This document shows positions 1-7,845 of a DNA stretch of 16,958 bases, one piece after another. Each line of letters opens with the position of its first letter. Position 1 is the first letter of the stretch. The position numbers were made by a program, and so were the translations under genes. Where the stretch lies: positions 1 to 16,958 of the forward strand of contig CALBTS010000511.1 of the NCBI GenBank assembly GCA_937968035.1, in the 5' to 3' direction. Below the pieces are notes generated by a model. That model saw only the letters and a list, made by a program, of their open reading frames with translations. It was not told the origin of the DNA and made no database searches. The stretch is from an uncultured Methanomethylovorans sp. Its GTDB lineage: Archaea > Halobacteriota > Methanosarcinia > Methanosarcinales > Methanosarcinaceae.

Positions 1-43
1 ACCGAGATCTACACTCTTTCCCTACACGACGCTCTTCCGATCT
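1..43 (+). other. Illumina TruSeq universal adapter (contamination)
   Basis: Bases 1-43 match the 3' 43 nt of the TruSeq universal adapter, from ACCGAGATCTACAC to the terminal GCTCTTCCGATCT; the first 15 nt of the full oligo are missing. No i5 index lies between ACAC and TCTTTCCC, as in the single-index design. This is library DNA, not part of the organism, and biological sequence begins at base 44. Confidence 0.98.
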
Positions 44-111
44 AGGATATGGTTCCACTAGACGATAGTACCCCAACTTTCTGGCCAAATGATGCTCGCG
101 AAATAGTATAA
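44..111 (+). CDS. C-terminal end of an upstream gene, partial (possibly a tail protein)
   Basis: Only one forward frame stays open from the adapter junction to a stop (codons from 46, TAA at 109-111). It encodes about 21 residues ending in PTFWPNDAREIV. The other two frames stop at 59 and 66. The stop is 25 nt before the chaperone start, the usual spacing in this operon. In siphophages the gene before the tail assembly chaperone is normally the major tail (tube) protein, so that is the positional guess; the visible tail is too short to identify. The 5' part is lost at the contig end. Confidence 0.5.
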
Positions 112-136
112 GCCCAAGGCGGGGAGGATATTTATT

Positions 137-712
137 ATGAAAATCAATGGTTTGCGGATTGCAGTGAAAAATGAAACGGTAATCCCTATTATCAAAACAG
201 GACAAACAATTTATCTGATTGCTACTCCAGTATCTTCGTATTCAGATTTTGATACTGTTTGCCCTATGCCTGTTGCTCCGGTAGGTGGACCTCCCGGACA
301 AGAACGCGCACTTACAGACTCTAAAGAATATCAAAATAAGTTACGTGAACACTATGTAATGTTTAATGAGTGGCTTATTGTTTCGTGTTTAAAAGAAGCT
401 GCTTTGGAAATCGAAGTGGAAATAGCTAACCCAAACTATATTGATCCAGATAAGACGCCGAATATTTTACCGATAATTAAAGAACGCAGGATCAAAAGAT
501 ATCCGCTTGAATGGGAAACCGTTGATTTAAAAAACCCAAAGACATTTGAAAATTGGCGTGTCGAGCTTCGTGAAAACAATAAGTTCACAGAAGCAGATTT
601 ACGCCACATCGTTGCCGGGGTTATGGAGTGCAATAATCTCAGTGAAGAATTGATCGAGGCAGCGAAGCAGAATTTTTTAGCTTTGCCCTTGGATCAAGAA
701 GAGACTATGTAA
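137..712 (+). CDS. Tail assembly chaperone, unshifted (gpG-like) form
   Basis: A 191-residue protein started by ATG 137 behind a strong GGGGAGG (121-127) at 9-nt spacing. I assign it as a tail assembly chaperone from three signs. It lies two genes upstream of the tape measure gene, it has a helical acidic C-terminal half of moderate size, and a second reading frame overlaps its end behind a classic slippery heptamer. In lambda the equivalent gpG binds the tape measure protein and recruits tube subunits. The Pro/Gly-rich stretch CPMPVAPVGGPPGQ (about residues 42-55) probably forms a loop between an N-terminal beta part and the helical part; that fold is inferred. No catalytic motif is visible. 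The role rests on context and the frameshift arrangement, not on recognised sequence family membership. Confidence 0.75.
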   Translation: MKINGLRIAVKNETVIPIIKTGQTIYLIATPVSSYSDFDTVCPMPVAPVGGPPGQERALTDSKEYQNKLREHYVMFNEWLIVSCLKEAALEIEVEIANPNYIDPDKTPNILPIIKERRIKRYPLEWETVDLKNPKTFENWRVELRENNKFTEADLRHIVAGVMECNNLSEELIEAAKQNFLALPLDQEETM

Positions 713-897
713 TACCCGATGGTAGAACAATGCTTTATGGAGTTTGGAAAGCATGTTTACGTTGTGGCTTAAAACCGCCCGGCATCGAGAATACTTGGGA
801 AGAATGTAGTCCATTAATTCAGGCACATATGCTCGCATATAATGATATTTGTGAGTATGAGGAAGCGCAACAACATGCAGTTCATGGGGTCATTTAA
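137..897 (+). CDS. Tail assembly chaperone, -1 frameshift fusion (gpGT-like)
   Basis: Predicted second product of the chaperone gene. The 0 frame reads AAT TTT TTA GCT; the heptamer T TTT TTA (673-679) allows both tRNAs to slip back one base, after which translation continues AGC TTT GCC and stays open to TAA 895-897. The fusion has 181 shared residues plus 72 new ones, 253 in all. The extension reads plausibly as protein, with motifs YGVWKACLRCGLKPPGIENT and EECSPLIQAHMLAYNDICEY, and contains four cysteines. It lacks its own good start and ribosome site, so frameshifting is the natural way to express it. In lambda the T part contacts the tail tube protein. A GAGG at 656-659, 13 nt upstream of the heptamer, could act as an internal Shine-Dalgarno stimulator, as in E. 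coli dnaX. The extension overlaps the next gene by 23 nt if that starts at 875. Confidence 0.82.
673..679 (+). promoter_or_regulatory. -1 ribosomal frameshift slippery heptamer (T TTT TTA)
   Basis: TTTTTTA in the phase X XXY YYZ relative to the chaperone frame, the same heptamer used by HIV-1 gag-pol. It lies inside the 637-712 window where the 0 frame and the -1 frame are both open (the -1 frame has a stop at 634-636, the 0 frame at 710-712). It is the only canonical heptamer in that window. Downstream I see only a 4-bp CTTG/CAAG stem, too small to call a stimulator. Confidence 0.82.
859..865 (+). promoter_or_regulatory. Ribosome binding site choosing the 875 start
   Basis: GAGGAAG ends 9 nt before ATG 875. 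The in-frame ATGs at 842 and 857 have no Shine-Dalgarno sequence in front, and the ATG at 884 is too far away. This supports starting the 274-residue gene at 875. Confidence 0.55.
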
Positions 898-1699
898 GAT
901 ACCGGGGTTTGATTGGGCCAAAGGCCCAATCAAACCCACAAAATACGTGCGGCAAGAATTTGCTAATTTATTTCTTAATGCTTGTGGGATGTATTTAGCA
1001 GATATTGCCGCACGTATCCCTGTGTTAACTGGAACTACTCGGCGAGAGGTGCAAAAAGCTTTATCAAAAATCGACACATATATTTATCAAGTAGATGGTT
1101 ATCATATTCATGGCATAGATTATGCTTCACAAGTAGATTTTTCAGAAACAGGACCGAAAGTATCTTCTGATTACCCTATGTTAGAAGAAAGCGGAGAACC
1201 ATATAAAAAAACATATACTTATAATGGCTTACAAGTATCAGCTAGAAGACAAGAATTTGTCTTCCCAGTGGAAAGAACAACAAAACAAGGCAAAACATAT
1301 CTGTACCAACCTAAAGGTATAGGATGGGATAAGGCAGTAGAAGGATCAAATCCCGGAGAAGCAAATCATCATATGTCGTTTTATGGTTATGCAGGTGGGT
1401 ATACTCCGTATACTTTATATTTTAGTCTAGATGTAGACTACTGGAAAAAATACATGCAATCGGCAACGAGTATTTATCAAGATGCTCCTTGGGCAGTAAT
1501 GGAGGATGCTTTACCCATCCTCAAAGATGCCTTGAATTCATTTTGTGAAGATGCTGCCGATCATTTTGCAGGACTTTTTACTAATAACTTGTCCGATGAA
1601 GCAAGTATCTTAGCCTTCACTACTCCAAAAGGTAGATGGAGAAGAGCAGTAGTATCCTCTTTTGGCGAAATTCAAAATATTACAAGTGGAGGCTTTTAA
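875..1699 (+). CDS. Phage tail-region protein of uncertain role (tail completion-like?)
   Basis: A 274-residue protein if started at ATG 875; a longer form from ATG 842 adds 11 residues but has no ribosome site. I do not recognise the family with certainty. Residues 49-59 read PVLTGTTRREV, resembling the PVDTGRLR-type motif near the N-terminus of HK97 gp10-like head-tail connector or tail completion proteins. A long helical segment follows at the C-terminus (about 205-231, beginning PWAVMEDALPILKDALNSF), also in keeping with that group. The middle is rich in Tyr and Gly (AGGYTPYTLYFSLDV). No signal peptide or membrane segment is seen. It sits between the chaperone and the tape measure, where many siphophages have no gene. 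The chaperone fusion overlaps its start by 23 nt, suggesting coupled translation, and the strong hairpin at 905-937 lies inside its tenth to twenty-first codons. The gp10 resemblance is weak. Confidence 0.6.
   Translation: MQFMGSFKIPGFDWAKGPIKPTKYVRQEFANLFLNACGMYLADIAARIPVLTGTTRREVQKALSKIDTYIYQVDGYHIHGIDYASQVDFSETGPKVSSDYPMLEESGEPYKKTYTYNGLQVSARRQEFVFPVERTTKQGKTYLYQPKGIGWDKAVEGSNPGEANHHMSFYGYAGGYTPYTLYFSLDVDYWKKYMQSATSIYQDAPWAVMEDALPILKDALNSFCEDAADHFAGLFTNNLSDEASILAFTTPKGRWRRAVVSSFGEIQNITSGGF
905..937. repeat. Perfect 15-bp inverted repeat with 3-nt loop (RNA hairpin)
   Basis: GGGTTTGATTGGGCC (905-919), AAA (920-922), GGCCCAATCAAACCC (923-937): the arms are exactly complementary. It starts 7 nt after the stop of the chaperone fusion and lies within the first codons of the 274-residue gene, encoding FDWAKGPIKP in frame. 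No T-run follows on either strand, so it is not a standard intrinsic terminator. In mRNA it should fold very stably and may affect translation of the 875 gene, RNase processing, or transcript stability. Confidence 0.85.
1688..1692 (+). promoter_or_regulatory. Ribosome binding site choosing the 1702 start
   Basis: GGAGG lies 9 nt before ATG 1702 and overlaps the last codons of the preceding gene, whose TAA is 1697-1699. The same frame is open back to an ATG at 1636, but that one has no ribosome site and would overlap the previous gene by 64 nt, so 1702 is preferred. Confidence 0.85.
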
Positions 1700-1701
1700 T
1701 C

Positions 1702-4700
1702 ATGGCCGATCACACTTCTAGAATAGGACTAGACGCATCCGGATATATTTCCAGTGTGGAAAAAGCCACGGCTGCTTTAAATAAATTTGCAAGAACAGCA
1801 GAATTTGTTGATTCAGCCCAAGAAAGATTAGAAAAATCTACTACAGCTATTGAACGTACTCTTAAGCCAACCACTTTAGCTTTGAAACAACAAATAGGCG
1901 CTTTTGAACAAGTTCAAGAAGCTATAGCTAGAATGACAGAATCTTTACGTATGTTTCGGAGGTACGCTTCTGAAGGAAATCGAGCAGCTGCATTTATAGA
2001 TGATTTGAATTTAGCAACAAAGAATAATATAATCAGTACTATTGCATCTAGAAAAGCATGGGCCGAGGCTGGGGTCACTTTAGCTGAATACGGGAAAAAT
2101 GCTGCTAAATTAGCTCAAGTACAAGAGCAACTTAGCAACATGTCTATGGGCGAGAAAATAGCAAACCGTGAACGTAGAGCTTTTGAGGAAGCAAAAGGCG
2201 CAATCAAAGAGAAAGTAACAGCAATTAGACAAGAAGTAATGAAATTAGAAAAAACAAATATTTCGATGGTTAGTAGCGCGCCAGTTCAAAGACAAAAGGA
2301 ACAGTTATCAGGACAACTAAAAGAATTATTAGCTATAAATCGAAGATTATCTTCAGAACAGCAAAAACTCAGTCAATATCAAGCACAATATGATGCGGCT
2401 GTAAAACGAACACCTGTTTTTAATTTAGCTCCTGAGGAAATGGAAGTAGCGTTTAAAGGTATACCAGAGAAAAAATTAGCAGAGATTAAAGCACAACAAG
2501 CAAAATTAGGTGAAATTGAAGGCAAAATTATACAATCACAGCAACGTCGCACAGAATTGACAGAACAAGCTACGGCATTGGAAACCAGTCTAGCGGGTGC
2601 TGTAGGGTTATATTCTAAAAAATTACAACAAGTAGCTAATTCAGCAGCTCAAAGAGCAGTGAAAAAAGAAGTAGGAGGATATTTTGAGGAAGCAACAAAA
2701 GAAACCAAAATAAGAATTTATCGGTTACAAAGAGAACTTAAAGAAGCATTGGGGGCCAGTGCAGGTAAAGAATCAGTATCAGATATTTTAAAACAATTTG
2801 CAAGCAATGATCCAAAGGTTTTAGAGCAAGCAGCACATAACTATAAAACAGCGTATACCATTTGGCAGAATTTACAAAACGAAAAGATGAAAGAAACTAA
2901 TCGTCTTTTAGAAATACAACGTAAACAATTAGAAGAAAATGCCAAATTAACAGGCGAAGTAACAGGAAAGACAATTGGGCTTACTCAATTACGTAGACAA
3001 ATTCAAGAGACAAAAGGGAAGGGAACATCGCCTTTTTCTCGTGAAGAATTAACGCAAAGATATAAGCTAATCGGAAATATAGAACATGAGTTAGGACAAG
3101 CGTTAAAAGAAATGGGAGTAGACGATCCAAGAGTTGCATATAAATTATATGATCAATATGCAAAGGGATCAGCAGCTCAAGCAGCGACAATTGAACAACG
3201 TTTCCCTCGATTGGCAAGAGCAATTGATTCATTATTGAAAGATGAAGAAGCTCAACTCCAACGAAATATTAGAGCCAGAGACGAATATACAAGAGCTTTA
3301 CTGCAAGGAGAAGCAAAAGTACGAGCCAAACATTTTGAATTATCAAATAAATCAGGGTATACAAAAGATCAAGTAGGAGTATTGCGGGATATAAAAACAC
3401 TAGATCCACAAGAAGGTAGAGCTATAATTAGACAATTTGAGAATTCAAGAAACGCTTTTTTACAAGCATTTGAACAGCAGAAATTAAGATTAGCTGAAGC
3501 ATTAGGCAAAGAATCTACAGATAAAGTACGACCAGATGCAATTATACAACAATTCAAAAGTGGGGATGCAGCAGTTAGAGCCGAAGCTGCAGAAAAATTT
3601 AAACAATCTTGGGTCGAGTATAATCGTCTGGTAAATTTGGAACAACAATATCATGCCAAAGTAAATGAGGAATTAGCTCGAAAATATCAACGAATCAAAG
3701 ACATAGATGCCAAACAGAAAAACATAGTGAAATTACAACAAGAGGAACATCGATTAAAAGAATTACGTGCTTCTGGTCGTTTAGATGCACTAATAGGTAA
3801 ATTTGAGAAGGATACAAATAAATCAGTAAGCGGTCAGCTACGTGTTGAAACAATTATGCTTACTGAACGAATTGCTCAACAATATTCTAAAAGTGGATTA
3901 GCAGTAAAAGATTTTACAAAGAATGTAGATTTAATTAGAGAAGGAAATACGAATTTAATTAGACAATTTCCTGAATTAACATACTATATAAATAAATTCG
4001 ATCAAAGTATTCGTGGAGCGACTAAAGCAGGTAACGATCTATATTTGCATTTAGATAATTTTAAAAGACTTATTTTTGCTCGTTTTTTGACTTTTGCTTT
4101 CTATAATTTAACTAGACAATTACAAGAAGCCTTTTGGGCAAGTGTAGATGTATATAAAGGTATTGGAGCAATTCAAACAATTAGCCAGAAAGCACAAAGA
4201 GATGTAGAAGAGTGGCGAGACAGTGTCTCTGATCTTTCTAAGAGATATAATTTCTTACAAACAGATGTCGCTGAGGCTTTATACCAAATTACCTCTAATC
4301 AGGTGGCAGTAGGACAAGCAGCTATTGAATTTGCAGACGTCGTAGCACCTTTTGCAAAAGCAACAAAGTCTACGTTAGCTCAATCTGTTGATCTAATGAC
4401 GGCAGCGATAAATTCATTCCGTATTAATACAGCTAACGCAGAACTAGTTGCTGCTAAGCTTTTTAAGACAGTGGAGTTAGGGCGATTACGAGTCAGTGAT
4501 ATGAGTGCTCAGTTTGGTCGTGTGGCAAACATGGCTGAACTTACGAATATTGAACTTGAAGATATGTTAGCTATGCTTACTACTTTGACAATTAGCGGTG
4601 TGAAATTTGAAAGAGCTAGTACTTTCATAATTAATGTTTTAAATAAATTAGCAAAACCTACGGAACAAATGAAACGACTTTTTGCAGAATGGAATGTTAC

Positions 4701-7700
4701 TTCTGGGCAAGCAGCTATCGAAATTTATGGATTATCGGGTGTTTTTGAAAAATTATTTGAAGCAACAAAGGGACAAGCTGGTGAATTAGCAGATGTCTTC
4801 AAAGATATTCGTCCTATTATTGGTAGTGCAGCATTGCTACGGAATCAAGAAAAAGTAGCTAAAGATATCGAACAAATGAAAAATGCATTAGAGAGTTTTT
4901 ATGCCGCACAGAAACTTATTTATGAAGGTCCGGGTGAGCATTTTAGTCGTGAAATGAATAAGATCAAAAATTACTATATAGAATGGGGAGCCAATATTCT
5001 ACGAGTAGTAGTTGGTTTGGATAGAATAATTGAGCAAGGTATAACTTTAGGGAATATGCCTTTAATCAAAAAAGGATCACATATTAGTGATTTAACTCCT
5101 CTATTATCTTATGGGTTGTTTGCCGCAACAGGTTATGCTGTTGGGAATATGATTGAGGCTATTTCTCCTAAGTTTTTTGCCGAGAGAAATTTATTAGGAG
5201 TAAGTGGATCTACTTTTCTAAAGAAAATAGTACCAGCAGCGATTTTTGCTGTAGGGATAAAACAATTATTACAGAAGAGTATAGATGATATCTCTTTAAG
5301 TACACGTAGTAATGATCTTTTACCAGATACTTATCTTTCTGCAATGGAAGGATATACTAAGACTTTAGAAACACAATACAATAAACAAGTAGAAGCTATG
5401 AAAAATAGAACAGCTAAAATAACTGCATTTTATGAGCAAGAAAAAATTGCTTATGGGTCAGTAGTACGAGATATGAAAGATATGTGGGAAGGACATATAA
5501 AAGTATTGCGTAAATCCCCAGAACATAGACAAGGATTAACAAAAGAAATAGGTACTTATTTTGATTTTCGAATAAAGAAAGACACTGAACGGCGTTTTAC
5601 GCACTATGACAATAAAGGAATAGAATTATTAGCTCGTCAAGAATATGCTCAGGGATTACTAGCTAGGATAGATCAGGCATTTATTCATGGTCCAGAACAA
5701 GGTGCAGAAATGATAAGATCATTTATGCAATTTGGACAAGATACTTTAGCTAATTATGATACTATGCTTGTAGAAATAGAAAAAGCATTGATTCAAAGAG
5801 AAAAAGCATTTATGACTGGGGATACTTCACGTTTAGAAGATGCAGCAAGAATTATCGAACAATTAGGCTTCGATCCAGATTATTGGAGTGATTCTATTTA
5901 TCAGCAATTACAAAGAGATCGAAGTCATTTAGTTGGAATGTTGGATAATGTAGTCAATAGAATGGCCAGCGAATCAGGAATGCAATTGACGCCTGATTAC
6001 TATGAGAATTTGTTTAGAGCCAAAACTCAAGAAGATTATTGGTCTAGTTATCTGCAAAAATTTGATGATTTAGCAGAATTTATAAAAGTAGCATTAGCTG
6101 ATGGAACAATGACTTTCGATCAAATGAATACGGCAGTTCGAGTAGGTTTGCCCAGAGAACAACAAAAGATATTTCAGAATGTTTTTGGGGTAGGATATGG
6201 ACGACAAGTATTTGATCAGCTAAGTACTGCTATGTATAATATGCAAAAAATAGAAGAAGCAGCAGCTATTGATAGTAATATTCAACGTGATCTTAAACGC
6301 GAAATCACAGTACAATCTGATCTTATGCGTCTTCTTACTTCTGATGCACAAAAAGAAGGCGATTTAATAAAATTATTCGTTGCAAATAGAAATTTTGATC
6401 GTATTGTTGAAACATTACCTATTAATGTACAAAAAGATGAAAAACAAAGGATTACGGAACGAAATAGAATTGCAGACCAAATTATTCAAAGAATAGTAAC
6501 TACCGGAGGACAATTATCTCCAGAAGATACTCGTGCTATTCGTCGAGATATTCAGGAACTATATGGTTTATGGTCACGATCTTTTCCAAATCTAACAGCT
6601 ATGAGTAACGATGCAACAATGTTTTCTCCGACGAGAAAATTTACAAGGGAAACATCGCAACTTATTCAAAATATAAATTGGGAGAAAATTTTCGAACCAT
6701 TGATGATGGAAGAAGCATTAAATATACTTCAAAAAGAATCCACATATAGTAAAATGGAAAATGTTGTTGATCAATTTGGGACAGCAGTATCTGATTTTCA
6801 AATAAGTGCAGCTTTATTTCAACATTTAGGGTTAGGAAATGTAGGCTACTATGCTCAAGGTGGCGGACCACGAGGCACAGATACAGTACCAGCATGGTTA
6901 ACTCCAGGAGAATTTGTAGTTAATCGAAATGCTGCTTCTCGACATCGTCCTTTATTGGAAAAAATAAATGCAGGATACTATGCTCAAGGAGGATCAATCA
7001 CTAATTTTAGTCAATCTTCTCCTGAGTTTTTAGAATGGAAAAAAGAGAGAGAAGAACGAAGGAAACGTAGAGAAAGAGAAAAAAGATATGAGGCTAGATA
7101 TATACAAAATAACAAACCAAAGGTAGGAAGATATAAAGATTTACTAGCAAGAAATCCCAAAGAAATAGCGGCGGACATTCCATATATTCCTTTACGTAGT
7201 ATGTCTAAGATTGGAAGTTTGGCCGAATTACAAGCCGAGCAAAAGGCATTACGAGCCAAAAGTAAAAGATTACATATAGCTACTGAGGCTGCTGCCTTTA
7301 CGACTTTTGCTGCTCCTTTAACATTGTTGGCGGCAACTGCTCTTGCTCCAGCAGCAGCATTAGGTGCCGGAGCAACCATACTTAAAGGAATAGGTACGGC
7401 TTTCTTACCTAATACTTTACCTAAAGGTGCATTTTTGGCCCTTCAATCACATTTTTTTATGGAACAAGCGACCGAAAAAGCAAAAAAAGGTATAACAGGT
7501 AAACAATTACGTCATGAAATGGGCGAACAATTAGCTTATCAATTATTATTTCAAGCGTTATTTGGTAACTTAGGAAGAATATTTAAAAGATCACCTAAAA
7601 GTATGTATCCACAGGATCAATTATCACAAGGCGGATGGGTTGGATCTCCAAGACCACAATTCAACTATGGAGCAAGAGGCTTTGCTCACGGTGGTCCAGT

Positions 7701-7830
7701 AACTACTAATAACTACTCAAGCAAAATAGCAATTAATATGTCTTCTTCTGGTGCCGAAAGTATAGACGCTCGAAGACTAGTAAATGCTATTAATCGTGAG
7801 ACACATAGACGAACATTGCGTGTACAATAA
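1702..7830 (+). CDS. Tail tape measure protein (TP901-1 / PhageMin_Tail type)
   Basis: A 2042-residue protein that sets tail length and fills the tail tube lumen, later passing toward the host membrane. Residues about 1-800 are helical and coiled-coil-like, with four divergent repeats at about 338-772. Residues about 812-1065 resemble the PhageMin_Tail core: YKGIGAIQTISQKAQRDVEE, then ALYQITSNQVAVGQAAIEFA, and further on FKDIRPIIGSAALL. Two hydrophobic stretches follow at about 1130-1152 and 1176-1190. Near 1716-1764 two YYAQGG copies flank DTVPAWLTPGEFVVNRNAA, a motif common in tape measure proteins. A highly charged Glu/Arg helix (about 1778-1797) precedes a long Ala-rich hydrophobic segment (about 1860-1897), a candidate membrane-active region. 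The C-terminus (AHGGPVTTNNYSSKIAINMS) is also typical. At the usual rule of about 0.15 nm per residue the tail would be around 300 nm; this is inference and ignores any processing. Confidence 0.95.
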   Translation: MADHTSRIGLDASGYISSVEKATAALNKFARTAEFVDSAQERLEKSTTAIERTLKPTTLALKQQIGAFEQVQEAIARMTESLRMFRRYASEGNRAAAFIDDLNLATKNNIISTIASRKAWAEAGVTLAEYGKNAAKLAQVQEQLSNMSMGEKIANRERRAFEEAKGAIKEKVTAIRQEVMKLEKTNISMVSSAPVQRQKEQLSGQLKELLAINRRLSSEQQKLSQYQAQYDAAVKRTPVFNLAPEEMEVAFKGIPEKKLAEIKAQQAKLGEIEGKIIQSQQRRTELTEQATALETSLAGAVGLYSKKLQQVANSAAQRAVKKEVGGYFEEATKETKIRIYRLQRELKEALGASAGKESVSDILKQFASNDPKVLEQAAHNYKTAYTIWQNLQNEKMKETNRLLEIQRKQLEENAKLTGEVTGKTIGLTQLRRQIQETKGKGTSPFSREELTQRYKLIGNIEHELGQALKEMGVDDPRVAYKLYDQYAKGSAAQAATIEQRFPRLARAIDSLLKDEEAQLQRNIRARDEYTRALLQGEAKVRAKHFELSNKSGYTKDQVGVLRDIKTLDPQEGRAIIRQFENSRNAFLQAFEQQKLRLAEALGKESTDKVRPDAIIQQFKSGDAAVRAEAAEKFKQSWVEYNRLVNLEQQYHAKVNEELARKYQRIKDIDAKQKNIVKLQQEEHRLKELRASGRLDALIGKFEKDTNKSVSGQLRVETIMLTERIAQQYSKSGLAVKDFTKNVDLIREGNTNLIRQFPELTYYINKFDQSIRGATKAGNDLYLHLDNFKRLIFARFLTFAFYNLTRQLQEAFWASVDVYKGIGAIQTISQKAQRDVEEWRDSVSDLSKRYNFLQTDVAEALYQITSNQVAVGQAAIEFADVVAPFAKATKSTLAQSVDLMTAAINSFRINTANAELVAAKLFKTVELGRLRVSDMSAQFGRVANMAELTNIELEDMLAMLTTLTISGVKFERASTFIINVLNKLAKPTEQMKRLFAEWNVTSGQAAIEIYGLSGVFEKLFEATKGQAGELADVFKDIRPIIGSAALLRNQEKVAKDIEQMKNALESFYAAQKLIYEGPGEHFSREMNKIKNYYIEWGANILRVVVGLDRIIEQGITLGNMPLIKKGSHISDLTPLLSYGLFAATGYAVGNMIEAISPKFFAERNLLGVSGSTFLKKIVPAAIFAVGIKQLLQKSIDDISLSTRSNDLLPDTYLSAMEGYTKTLETQYNKQVEAMKNRTAKITAFYEQEKIAYGSVVRDMKDMWEGHIKVLRKSPEHRQGLTKEIGTYFDFRIKKDTERRFTHYDNKGIELLARQEYAQGLLARIDQAFIHGPEQGAEMIRSFMQFGQDTLANYDTMLVEIEKALIQREKAFMTGDTSRLEDAARIIEQLGFDPDYWSDSIYQQLQRDRSHLVGMLDNVVNRMASESGMQLTPDYYENLFRAKTQEDYWSSYLQKFDDLAEFIKVALADGTMTFDQMNTAVRVGLPREQQKIFQNVFGVGYGRQVFDQLSTAMYNMQKIEEAAAIDSNIQRDLKREITVQSDLMRLLTSDAQKEGDLIKLFVANRNFDRIVETLPINVQKDEKQRITERNRIADQIIQRIVTTGGQLSPEDTRAIRRDIQELYGLWSRSFPNLTAMSNDATMFSPTRKFTRETSQLIQNINWEKIFEPLMMEEALNILQKESTYSKMENVVDQFGTAVSDFQISAALFQHLGLGNVGYYAQGGGPRGTDTVPAWLTPGEFVVNRNAASRHRPLLEKINAGYYAQGGSITNFSQSSPEFLEWKKEREERRKRREREKRYEARYIQNNKPKVGRYKDLLARNPKEIAADIPYIPLRSMSKIGSLAELQAEQKALRAKSKRLHIATEAAAFTTFAAPLTLLAATALAPAAALGAGATILKGIGTAFLPNTLPKGAFLALQSHFFMEQATEKAKKGITGKQLRHEMGEQLAYQLLFQALFGNLGRIFKRSPKSMYPQDQLSQGGWVGSPRPQFNYGARGFAHGGPVTTNNYSSKIAINMSSSGAESIDARRLVNAINRETHRRTLRVQ
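2713..4017 (+). repeat. Four divergent ~125-residue repeats in the tape measure protein
   Basis: A protein-level repeat, not conserved at DNA level. Anchor leucines are at residues about 346 (RELKEALGAS), 464 (HELGQALKEM), 597 (RLAEALGKES) and 720 (MLTERIAQQY), spaced 118, 133 and 123 residues. Each anchor helix is followed by a short polar link, a Phe/Tyr-containing helix (DILKQFASND; KLYDQYAKGS; AIIQQFKSGD; VDLIREGNTN), then a helix ending near a Leu or Phe (IWQNLQNE; IDSLLKDE; NRLVNLE; INKFDQS). Coiled-coil stretches join the copies. The pattern suggests lengthening of the protein by old tandem duplication. Confidence 0.65.
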
Positions 7831-7845
7831 CATGAGGGTTTTCAC

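Noticed and set aside
842..874. Start of the 274-residue gene at 842 or 857
   Set aside because: Neither ATG has a Shine-Dalgarno sequence, while ATG 875 follows GAGGAAG. The choice is moderate, not certain.
905..937. The hairpin as an intrinsic transcription terminator
   Set aside because: No T-run follows the stem on either strand, and the operon continues through it inside a coding region.
1502..1522. 7-bp inverted repeat GAGGATG / CATCCTC with 7-nt loop
   Set aside because: Short, inside coding sequence, no flanking signal; expected by chance in a window of this size.
1636..1701. Upstream extension of the tape measure gene to ATG 1636
   Set aside because: No ribosome site in front and a 64-nt overlap with the previous gene; GGAGG at 1688-1692 clearly serves ATG 1702.
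7011..7379. Open frame of 122 codons on the minus strand inside the tape measure gene
   Set aside because: It is the shadow of the Ala-rich segment of the sense gene, has no ribosome site context, and no other minus-strand gene exists here. Other minus-strand frames (e.g. 11474-11749, 9816-10115) are rejected for the same reason.
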